In this document: positions 47,367 through 58,368 of the stretch, piece by piece | Position numbering within the stretch: the stretch's first letter is position 1 | How the letters are laid out: the number at the start of each line of letters is the position of its first letter | Assembly (NCBI RefSeq): GCF_964340395.1 | Contig: NC_135563.1 | Location: 20,914,151-20,978,150 of the forward strand | Origin: Glandiceps talaboti | Taxonomy: Eukaryota > Hemichordata > Enteropneusta > Spengelidae | Direction of reading: 5' to 3' | DNA length: 64,000 bases | Program-made: the position numbers and the translations under genes | The notes under the pieces: generated by a model | What the model was told of the DNA's origin: nothing | Databases searched by the model: none | The model's input: only the letters and a program-made list of their open reading frames with translations

Positions 47367-47770
47367 CTGCGTTTCAGTGAATGGAATTAACATATTAAAG
47401 TTATTCTTCATGTGAAACAAAAAATACTGACTACTATATTTGTAGCATGTAGGATTTAGATCTGGATTAACTCCTTGTAATCTTGTAGAGTGTTCAGATG
47501 TCTGTCATGACCAAATCTAATCTTGCAGAGTAGTTGAGATGTACAGTAGATTATTTTAATGGTTAGGTTATTATCCACATAAACTTGGTGCTGCTTTTTG
47601 GGAAATTATCCAATGATTTAAGTATTACTATAGCTGTAGCACTAGGTAGTATCAATAATCTATTAGGTACATGGACTTGGGTGCTATACTTGCAGAAACT
47701 AGGCCACCATATATCACTATATACCAGTACTGTAGGTTGAAATTAATGATTGCTACTTTATTAATCCCAG

Positions 47771-47862
47771 GGTGGGGGGGGGGGGGGGGGGGGTTGCAAA
47801 TGATAAAATTGCTAGCATCTCACAAGATACAATTATACAAAGATTATGCATAAATTACAATT

Positions 47863-47911
<49 letters not shown>

Positions 47912-48162
47912 CATGCACGCACATAAGCACACACACACACACCACCACCACCCCAGTATTGCTGTATATATTGTACTCTTAGAAGTTAAAGTGTCCATCA
48001 CTGATCTGTAGTTCAATATGTGTACAAGTTACACACAAACTGATATGATGCTACATGTAGTTTGTAGTACCGTTACCACTGTATATCTGGAATACTCACT
48101 GGAATACAAAAGTAGAGCGCCAGTATTACATGTATGTACTCCCAGATTGAGAAGCTGTGGAA

Positions 48163-48194
<32 letters not shown>
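47771..48194. repeat. Cluster of low-complexity runs: poly-G, (CA)n, poly-C
   Basis: A G run of about 20 lies at 47774-47793, a CA array at about 47864-47945 (interrupted by ATGCATGCACGCAC), and a C run of about 27 at 48167-48194. Assembly errors are likely in such runs. Confidence 0.9.
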
Positions 48195-48195
<1 letters not shown>

Positions 48196-49406
48196 TCACT
48201 GTGATTCAATATGTGCAAATACATGTACACACAAACTGGCATGGTGCCACATGTACTGTAGTGTCTGTAGTATCTTTACCACAGCATACCAATCATGCAA
48301 ACTCACCATGATGCAAAAATGTAGAGCTCCATTAATATATCATGAAATATAAATAGATGAGATTGATTGATCACGTAGTTGTGGCTCTTAAAAGCTTGGC
48401 CTGTAAGTGGAAGGGAAAATAGTTTGTGTAAGTTTGTGCCAGCCATTTACACCCTCATGTGAAATTGTATATCTTGTCTGTTGGTAAGCATATGTACATG
48501 TATATCAGATGTCAGTTATTTCTATCAGATGGTATGTCATACGATATTTATGATAAAATACAAGTCACTATGCTGAGACCGAGTGTCAATTTGACAGGAA
48601 TAATATCACACACAAATGCAGTTCAAAATCAGGCATCTATTATCTGGTGTTGACTGCACCAGATAGTCGGCAAAAGTAAAAGGATGGTTTTGTACACTTT
48701 GCAGATTAGACAAGGTATAAAGTGTACTTCTGTCAACTGAACGTACATACATATATTCATGAGATATTCTATTTTTTACATGTTAGTGGTGTACTATCTT
48801 ATCAGCATGCCATCATAGATATTGCATCCCATCCAACTGCCAAGTGGTCATGCTAAATTCAAAACGTAATGCATGCTGTCAGTCAGTACTGTCTCGTCAG
48901 AATATATTGTCGGAGCCTACATGTACATGTATGCAAGCTTTTCCTTCATGTTTATGTACATGTAATTCAGAAATGGGTTCTTCTGAAAAGTCCTTGAAAG
49001 TCCAGGAATTTCAAGTCACTCATGCAAACTCCATGAACGTCCTGGAATGCCACATACAGTTTGAACTCAAAAGTCCAGGAATTTCAAGTCACCCGGAAAA
49101 CCCTGGAATGCCAAGGTCCTAGAATGCCAAATAAAAGTCTTATATAACATTGATTTTACTAAGGAATAAAAATCATACAAGGTCAGATAAAAAAATGTTG
49201 AAAATTTTGATGTACATGCATGATGTATTTGACAAAAAATGTACAATTTACAAATGTCTTTTTTGACAAGTCTATAGCATTGTATAGAACAACACAACTT
49301 TGAAATGCATGTCTGTAAAACTCAAATGACTGCCATCATACAAACATTGTTTCAATGTTTATTGTTGTCTTGTTTACAATAGCTGTTATTGTTGTCTTGT
49401 TTATAG

Positions 49407-49614
49407 GTAACTTATCATGTCTTCTAGTGGAATGAAGAAGGCTGTTGAACAGCTGAGGAGAGAGGCTAACATTGAGAGGATGAAGGTATCCAAGGCTGCT
49501 GGTGAATTAGCTCAATACTGTGAGCAACATGCTGCTGAAGACATGCTACTAACCGGCATTTCACCTACTGGAGAAAACCCATTTAAGGATAAAAGCAAGT
49601 GTGTGATACTTTAG
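49407..49614 (+). CDS. Heterotrimeric G-protein gamma subunit, single coding exon
   Basis: An acceptor at 49401-49406 (TTATAG) leads a few bases before ATG at 49417; the frame runs 65 codons to TAG at 49612-49614. The protein is a G-gamma subunit, which forms an obligate dimer with G-beta at the plasma membrane. Conserved blocks are [20 protein letters not shown] (6-25, coiled coil contacting G-beta), [12 protein letters not shown] (31-42), ENPFKDK (53-59) and the C-terminal CaaX box CVIL (62-65), whose final Leu predicts geranylgeranylation. Length fits the family (65-75 residues). The closest vertebrate classes by eye are GNG5/GNG10/GNG12, but orthology is not assignable. Vertebrate gamma genes usually split the coding region over two exons, whereas here it is uninterrupted. 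The acceptor implies at least one non-coding 5' exon upstream, possibly as far away as 30192. Confidence 0.95.
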
Positions 49615-50822
49615 ACGACACTCAACAATAATCAACTATGCATCATACTTCATACTATCAACAAAAGTACATTTATATCTCGTGTCCTAGTTGTTCCGCT
49701 GCCTCACAACGTATTTGTAGAAGTTGACTTTATTTATCTGAATCGTAGTCGTTGTCTAGTTGTCCCAGCGGTTGCAGTATTCATTGTACTTGTAGAGAGC
49801 TTCCACAGTGATGTCATACATCTTCAAGTCCTACGGATCATGTACAAAGATTCAAAGACACTCACTATTAAAACCTTTCAGGTGTTTTTCACTACAATGT
49901 TTCCTAGTACCATTTCCAACATTTCTGGAACAGCAATCAAAACTTTCCGTTTTGTAGAAACCTTACTTTTTAATACTGAATGAATGATGTGAAATTCTAA
50001 AGCTTTCAGAGAATTGCCTGACGTGTATGGATTATTAGAAGTGTGATCTCCAGATTCCAACTCTCTTTTTAAGGTGGTGAAAATATCTGACTTATTCAAC
50101 ATTGTCTTGTGTATCCTCCCTTGAGAAATCACACTCTTCCATCATCAGCGAACATTATATGCTAGACAGGAGAAATCTCCATTACATATTAATATGAAAC
50201 TCCCAAGGATTATAGTAATCATAAAGCCATCAGTATGATGCAAGAAATGAGAGAAGAGAATTCCCACCACAAGTCAAAAGGCAGATTCTTTGTAATTAAA
50301 TAGGTAAATTCTATCGTGGCAGAATTACCATTGAAAATGGGTTGTTTGGAATATCACTGTAATTAAACACACAATACAGTAGATGAATAGTATTGGGTGG
50401 TATTGAAATATTGCCTACGTGGAATACCATGATTTTATCTATTAAATGTACGTAGTGTATTTGTTCACTTTACGATCCCAAGTAAAAAGCACCTGATGTG
50501 CCCCTAGTAATCCTTCATGTCCCCAATCTCTTGCTTTTCAAATAAAAACCGTCTAGCAATGGTATTAGCTTGCCATCATTGCTGTCAGTCACAGATAAAT
50601 GTCATTGAATTTTGTTTTCATTGTGAGGTGACAGCTTGTCCCTTCAATGTATTTCTGTACCAGTCTTGTAAATTGGTTTTGTGTAATCAGCCATTCTTTA
50701 TTATCCTAGCACAGCTGATGACCAAGACTTGATAGTACTGTAATCTGGTGTATACAATGTTTTGGTGGTGAAATAACTAGAAAGTCATGGTGTAAACAGA
50801 TAGATGGAGTCGTGTCTCAGCC

Positions 50823-51000
50823 AGTGTGTTAGCTAAGGTTTAGAAACCCCAGTAACAGAAATACGAAAATCTGGTAAAACTGGCATAGCTTTCATACACT
50901 GTACCATTTTTGTGTGTGAACCAAGGTAAAATGACATGACTGGGAAACCCAGACACCTTTACCTACTTGCATGAACCACCCTTAATAAAGATACTGTCAG
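50823..51000. repeat. Diverged copy of the 31840-32144 MITE family
   Basis: CCAGTGTGTTAGCTAAGGTT, GGTAAAACTGGCATAG and CAAGGTAAAATGACATGAC occur in the same order as in the element at 31840. The right end AACCACCCTTAATAAAGATACTG is a decayed version of the inverted end. Confidence 0.6.
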
Positions 51001-52051
51001 CTTCACACAACCCATAATAATGTCTTATACCAGAAATAAAACAAAATGGTGGTAACACAGAGTTGAGTCAAAATCTATCACTACCATATAAAATCTTGTC
51101 AAGGTGTTTTATTGTCTGTTGAGTTACTTCCATACATTTAAAAAAAAAGAAAGAAAATGTTCCACTGCACCATTTTCTCATCGTCCCTAAATTACTTATT
51201 TTATCCAAAACAATACTATTTCTTCCTAAGTAAAATTTGGGGAAATGTGTCATTGGTTTAGGACATGGATAAGATGGATTGTCTATGTTAACAAATTGTT
51301 AAAAGATAACCCAATGTCCAGAAATCGTCTTCTTCTATGTCTTGTGATAGATAGATAGATAGATAGGTAGGTAGGTAGGTACCAGATACATTTATCGCCA
51401 TTGTATTAAAGGGATAAAGTCACTTTTGCTTCTTTTATTTCTAATTACAATAAACACATTTCTGACTGAATTTTTACAAATTTTCGAAATTGCTAATTGT
51501 TTACTAGGAAATAGATGTTAGTTTTAGTGTTCAGTTGCTGTTATGTGAATTCAGTGGAGAAGAGGATGGAAGAGATAGAGAATGAATCATCGATGATCTT
51601 AATTGATTATGTCTTCCTACAACAGGGCTTGACATGTATTATATTATATTATTATTAAACCTGACTTCCCATCGGTATGAATATCTATAACATAGACTAG
51701 TTCTAGCAGTCATCTTAGCATGATGATATTGCAGAATTTGAATCTGCTTTTAATGTAATTAATGGAACAGACTTCCAACTTGTCTAGAGGCTATCCGTGA
51801 TCCATGATCCATGGCTTTGCATCGTCATAAACCACAGCCTCTTTTACGACACCATCCAAGATGCGTTATTTTGCTGTGTCACAGGAGAAATAACAACTCT
51901 TGTTTGCGAGAATGTGGTTTTGAGTCTCTTTTCATGTCTTGCTCAACATGAAATCATAAACTAAATGTTGTGCATGCAAATAAGTAAACCCCCAACTATT
52001 AAAATGATGTACACTGTGTATAAGTTAGTAGCATCCTAATCTGACAAATAT

Positions 52052-52308
52052 ACCATATTTGGACATTTTGTAACTGCTCCCAATAAACACTAACTTATCA
52101 TTGGACAGAATTCTGTGATTACCATATTTGGACATTTTGTAACTGCTCCCAATAAACACTAACTTATCATTGGACAGAATTCTGTGATTACCATATTTGG
52201 ACATTTTGTAACTGCTCCCAATAAACACTAACTTATCATTGGACAGAATTCTGTGATTACCATATTTGGACATTTTGTAACTGCCCCCAATAAACACTAA
52301 CTTATCAT
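52052..52308. repeat. 69-bp minisatellite, 3.7 nearly identical copies
   Basis: The unit, starting ACCATATTTGGACATTTTGT and ending GGACAGAATTCTGTGATT, repeats at 52052, 52121, 52190 and 52259, with a single CTCCC/CCCCC difference in the last. Near-identity shows a recent expansion. The period is divisible by three, which leaves a 90-codon minus-strand frame that I judge not to be a gene. Confidence 0.95.
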
Positions 52309-52854
52309 GATTAACAAAGACATGATGTTCATAACTGTATGGGTGGCTATGTTTGAATTTGAAATTTTATCTCAGCACCTCATTGAGTTAGACATGAAGA
52401 GAGACCTAGAGATTGGAAGCCACGCATATCCTCTAGACTAACCACTGACAACCATTTTAATACATTCTCATAGCGAATTATTTAGATCAACCTATTACAG
52501 TGTGTACACAATATTCATTTATTTAAAATACTGTCAGTGTTTAAATACCACCTCTGCGTAATTTAAAATTGTAGTTTATGATGAATTGGTTATTGTACAT
52601 GTGTCAAAGTTTATAAGTATACCGATATACAAATGTATGCAGTACTGAAAGTTATGTGTTACAACTTACTGACATCTTTAGCTCATGACAACAAATTATG
52701 TATAACACTAACATGGTGTCTAGAATCCCAGTTGAAAGTAAACCAGCACAATATGGAATGGGTTATACCATGTGCAAGTTAAGTGGTAGCATTCAGAATG
52801 AGTGTTTGTTCAACATCACTGCCGTGTGTATGTCATCAGATCTGTTGGCCTACG

Positions 52855-53150
52855 CCATTCTATGTGTGTCATCAGTTCTGTTGTCCAACGTCATGGTGTG
52901 GGTATATGTCATCAGTTCCGTTGTCCTACATTACAGTGTGGGTATATTATATCATCTGTTTTGTTCTACATCACAGTGTGGGTATATGTCATCAGTTCTG
53001 TTGTCCTACATTACAGTGTGGGTATATTATATCATCAGTTTTGTTCTACATCACAGTGTGGGTATATGCCATCAGTTCCGTTGTCCTACATTACAGTGTG
53101 GGTATATTATATCATCAGTTCTGTTCTACATCACAGTTCCGTTGTCCTAC
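52855..53150. repeat. Composite minisatellite, about 120-bp unit of two related halves
   Basis: GTGTGGGTATATGTCATCAG, TTC(T/C)GTTGTCCTACATTACA, GTGTGGGTATATTATATCAT and CAGTTTTGTTCTACATCACA alternate for about two and a half cycles. All three plus-strand frames stay partly open because of the repeat. Confidence 0.85.
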
Positions 53151-53924
53151 AACTTGGCACTGAGATATGTATTGAAATTGTCAAACTTTACTAGCACATG
53201 TTTTGAGTTGAACCATTCTCCAAAATTAGTTTCATTCAAATGTTACACAACAAATCAGCAAAGTAGTTGTTGAATAGATTAGATGTTATTTCCCATTTCT
53301 TTGTTCAGCCAAGGAAAATACGAGGACCCTAAGGGGCCCTTGTCACAACTCGTAGTGACAACCCTTAGGTCATGAGTATTTTCCAACTGAATGAAGTAAA
53401 ATATTGGAGAATAACATAATCATACGAGCACCATCACGCCAGTAATATCAAAGAAAAATTGCTGAAAGTAATGGCAGATTTGAACGTTTTGCCTTGTATT
53501 TCAAACATAGCAGAACCAGTGACATGTGTTGTGATGTAGAACGGCCAGGGTATAAATTCCATATTTTTTTGTTCAACTTGGCTTGTGCATGGTTTTCTGA
53601 TCCATATGAAAATTGGTGTTTTTCTGTCACAATTGAAGACAAAGGTCAGGTACGAGATTTGCCTTTGTACAAGATAGAGGAAAAAGGTTGGAGAGACCAG
53701 ACCTTCAAAAGATTGTACAGCTTTGCACTTTGTAGAGAAAATTGGTACAGATATCTGACTTTTAAAATGTTTTACTTGATGTGGAGGATTCACAGTGTTA
53801 CACTTTACAGGTCCTGTTTATAAAGTTTTTAAAAACCTGAAATGGAAAGAAGGAAGTTGGAAAGAGTACTGTTTTGTGTTTCCAAGTTTTGTGTGGTTGT
53901 GTTAAGCACAGGTCAATCCCTGTT

Positions 53925-54432
53925 GCATCGTACATGTACCAAGAACAGTACAGATCCAGTGGCATTGTACACATACCAAGAACAGCACAGATCCCAGTTG
54001 CATTATACATGTACTAAGAACAGTACAGATCCAGTGGCATTGTACACATACCAAGAACAGCACAGATCCCAGTTGCATTATACATGTACCAAGAACAGTA
54101 CAGATCCAGTGGCATTGTACACATACCAAGAACAGCACAGATCCCAGTTGCATTATACATGTACCAAGAACAGTACAGATCCAGTGGCATTGTACACATA
54201 CCAAGAACAGCACAGATCCCAGTTGCATTATACATGTACCAAGAACAGTACAGATCCTTGTTGCATTATACATGTACCAAGAACAGTACAGATCCAGTGG
54301 CATTGTACACATACCAAGAACAGCACAGATCCCAGTTGCATTATACATGTACCAAGAACAGTACAGATCCCAGTTGCATTATACATGTACCAAGAACAGC
54401 GCAGATCCTTGTTGCATCGTACATGTACTAAG
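53925..54432. repeat. 75-bp composite minisatellite
   Basis: Two related halves alternate: CCAAGAACAGTACAGATCCA + GTGGCATTGTACACATA, and CCAAGAACAGCACAGATCC + CAGTTGCATTATACATGTA. There are about six and a half cycles, ending in variant half-units (CTTGTTGCAT). The 75-bp period keeps long frames open on both strands (197 codons plus, 148 minus). Confidence 0.95.
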
Positions 54433-57400
54433 TAAACCATTCATTACCGCTCAAATCACATATTCTTGACATCATTCATGTTACAACTGTACTGGTAATG
54501 TGTACAGATTTACAGTATGCACAAAACGACCACTTTGGAATAAAAGCTATACATTTGTTTCCCTAATTGTTCACATAATGACTTGAATAACAGTGGATTG
54601 TCCAGAGGGAAATCTCTCCCTTCTCTTAGAATCCTATATTTTGAACCTAAGGGTGAATCAAAATGTCCTGATTACAGATAGAGTGACAATATTGTTGATC
54701 ATTTTAGGTGGAAAGAATCAAGTGAAACAGATTAAGTTTGCTATCAGATACACTAACATCACTTCCACTCCCAGTGGCAATATTTGAGGCATGTAGTGAA
54801 ATAAATCAGTGTAGACTGGTGCATGATACCAAATCACCATCGCATTTCACATTTTGTTTAATACTGAAAGCCAGTGTTTGATACTGTCCTGTACAATAGA
54901 AATGAATTCATGAATATTCTGATCTGTGTGTTTTTAGTGTTGTCGATTTTAACTCAGTAATCTTGAGCAATAGTTTGGTAGAATAGGCTGCTGTAGTCAG
55001 CTTTGTTTATGTACAAATCTATGTGGAATCCTACTGGGGCGTAAACAGCTGGGGTGTTAACAGCTGTCCGCATGTCCTAGACATGTAAATCAGCAGAATA
55101 CTACATCCATTATCTGTCATTGTGTAGTAGAAATCCTGAATTAAAATAATAATTAGGAGATAAATTGCAAACGTTTTGAACCCAGGAAGTATTTGAGTGG
55201 TATAGCAATCATTTTAGTCATTATGTACATGTATTGTTATATCATCTTTTGTAAACATTTTCTTAATATGTTAACATATGCATGGAATAAAATTCATACG
55301 ACAAAGTCTGTTTTCCTTGGTTTATTTATTGTTCATTCTTCCAACTCTTTCCTGGGTTCCAGCCTCTTCAGATCATGACAATTCCAACAACTTGTGCAAC
55401 AGATATCCATAGGATGCTTGTCGGACATTTAGTCGAACCCCGTCTGTACATGATGCCTCATCTCCAGATGTAAGGAGATATTGTGATGCACAAGGCACGT
55501 CTGTACACACACACACACACTACTACTTTTACTTTCAAATCCGATTTTAAGATGTTATTTATCTCAATCAAAACATGGAGGCATAAGGAGATGTTCCCTT
55601 TATATCTCCAAACAGTCTTACATTGACTGCATGGAATTATCTTGAGAGGTATTAGTAGTCATGTAAATTCCAATACTTGAGCCAATCATGATTTATTGAA
55701 AATGTTTGATGTAGATGTGTGATAGAGACAAATATTAACAATGCATTCATAATTACTCCGGTTGATCTGCAAATTCAAATTGATAAATTCAAAGTTCACA
55801 CCATCAGTGACCCAGAGTATACATGCAATATTGTCAGATTGAAATTGGTGAATGATGAATTGCATAATTTCTCTTGTTATTTTTGTATGCTTGCTATGGC
55901 ATGTTGTTATGCAATAAATATTGATTAATATATCATATACTGTGAATCAAAATACAGAGATCCTGGTACGTGATGAATTAGAGCTTTTACTTCCAAGTGA
56001 ATTTTGATCTATGAATTGTATAACCTGCCCCTCATTGTGTATTAAATAGTAAAAAAAACATTGAATTTAGGGAGCAAGTACGCAACAGATAATGGGAGGG
56101 GGGGGGGGGGGCTAGAGACAATAAAAAAAATCGCATTGTAATTGGAATGTAGGTGCTTCAAACATATCCGAACTTGTAGGTAAATAATCAAGCAACAAGA
56201 CCTGTACTTTGGGCAAGAAGCTCAGAATTTTCAAAATGTGTACACATTGGAAAAATTGTCCAGATTTTGTCAAAACATGGATTCAATTGTTGAAGATTTA
56301 GGTCAAAACATATTGTTTATTCAGTAACACACAAGTTATTTATATATAATTCAAACAAAATACAAAATGACAACATTTATTTTCCTGGCGGGTTAATTTG
56401 TTTATAATGTATCTCAATATTATGTAGCTGCGACACGTGTAGTGCCCTCAAGTGGTATTTATACAGTACCTTTGTTTTTACTTGGGCGTGTCAACATCTG
56501 CCTATCCTTCATTGTATAGCCACATGTTAGCATCTCATTAAGCCAAATAAAAAAACCTGTGTTTCCAATAACCTGACCGACCCTAGTGTAAGCCCCCAAC
56601 CCTAAACATATTTTTGTATTCAAATTCAAAAAGGTACAATGGTAACAATTTACTTCTATTTCTGTGTACACCTTCATGCCTTTGCTTCATCTGTGATCAT
56701 TATTTTAATAATAGCATTCCAGAGAGGTCTTTTTTAGACTATAACAGTACAGTCTGCATAACATGTTCGTCTACTTAACATATAAATTAAATTGTCTTCA
56801 TTTACACCTCGTCAAACGAAATATGAAAAGTGTACCCTGTTTAACCATTTAGGTGATTAAAGGAAGGCACAATATTGCGATGGGAAAGTGATTCATTGAG
56901 ATAGAAAATTAGTTAACTTTTATATACTCAAAAATTTCTTTTAAACCCAAAAGCTTTTACTGTAATTTTGATAATCTGATGTTAAATATTAAATAATACA
57001 GAGGATATTTTACTGCCTGAATATTTATAATTATTGGCATCGAAGTTATATAACGCCCACCCTAGAAAGACGAAGGTAAATATAAGGTCGCCTGGAGATG
57101 GCAGTATACATCATCAAAGTTGATTTCTTCACAAAGGTCAAAAAAGGTGCCCATGGCCCAAGTAAATCATATTTTAGAAGTTTTTTATTGGAGAACAATG
57201 AAATTTAGAGTGGATTTTTGAATATTTAAGATCAATATATCTGAAAAATTATGATACATTGAAACGGACTTCCATTTCTTTCATTATACATTCCAAATTT
57301 CTTTCACATCCAAAGACGCTGAAGATAATATTGATAGTTTGATTGATGTTGAATACACACAAAAGAAATATCTTCCAAAAGAATACAAAGGATATTTTTG

Positions 57401-57696
57401 TAGCCATTTTTAAAAAAAGACAAATAATGAAATTGTCACTTTTTCCGAAGTGAAAAAGACAATCATTTCAAAGAGTTGAAATGTTAGTTTCTTTTTTTTA
57501 TAGCCAATAACAACATGTGTCCATGGCTGAAGTAGAAAAAGGTTTTATTTAAATTTTATAAAATATTATTATTTGAAAATGAAACTATCATTATAAATGA
57601 ACAGACATGTACACAAAACAAAAATTGTATTCTGTATGTCCTCACTATACCAGATCCACTAAAACACAGACAGGCAAGCAGTCAGCCAGTCAGCCA

Positions 57697-57710
57697 GGTA
57701 CACACGCACG

Positions 57711-57753
<43 letters not shown>

Positions 57754-57780
57754 GCACGTACGCACGCACGCACACACACA
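57697..57780. repeat. (CA)n / (GCAC)n microsatellite
   Basis: A CA array of about 20 dinucleotides is flanked on both sides by GCAC tetramers (CACGCACGCACG), producing a roughly symmetrical compound repeat. Confidence 0.95.
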
Positions 57781-58085
57781 CCAGATTTCCGTTGTTTAGG
57801 GTGAGGATGTTTGGTGATCAGTTCAATTTTATTTTCATACATTAGAATACTGACAACAACATTTCATTAATAAATTAATAAACACAGATGTGGTAACAAC
57901 AAAGAAGGAGATTTAAAAGAAAGAGGGCAGGATGGGGAAAAGAAAAGATTCAAACCAGTCAGAGAAAAAATTTATTTATATTATTTAAATCTTTATTCTA
58001 AATGTAGTGAGGTGGACACAAATGAAATCATGTTACAAAATCACAACCTCCTATGTTCATTATCTGAAACTAAAACTACTACATG

Positions 58086-58368
58086 CAGGGCTTGATATTA
58101 ACTTTTTTCTTTGGTAGTCCTAGTGGGCTACCAGTTTCAGAAATTGGTAGCCCAAGGATTGTGACTTGTAATCCGATATTCATGAACTAAAAACAGATTT
58201 CCTCTATTGGAAATTTAATATGTGTGTCACTTTCATGTCCATAAATCTTCCATCCTCAATGCATAATCAGTGGTAGCCTGAGTGGGCTACCAGCTGCAAA
58301 CTATGGTAGCCCCAATGACCAGAATTGGTAGTCTGTGGGCATGGAACTACTGTTAATTTCGAGCCCTG
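58086..58368. mobile_element. MITE with CAGGGCT ends and 5-bp target duplication
   Basis: The left end CAGGGCTTGATATTAAC and right end GTTAATTTCGAGCCCTG are inverted copies with two mismatches. ACATG flanks both sides (58081-58085 and 58369-58373). The interior repeats (G)TAGCCC/GGGCTACCA motifs in both orientations. There is no coding capacity. Ends of the form CAGGGCTCGAAATTAAC are frequent in aquatic animal genomes. Confidence 0.85.

Noticed and set aside
52025-52297. 90-codon minus-strand frame with repeated SSYKMSKYGNHRILSNDKL
   Set aside because: Pure consequence of the 69-bp minisatellite; the copies are almost identical at the DNA level, so there is no sign of protein-level selection.
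53842-54435. 197-codon plus-strand frame and overlapping 148-codon minus-strand frame
   Set aside because: Both are produced by the 75-bp tandem repeat, whose period is divisible by three. No splice signals, domains or plausible coding composition.
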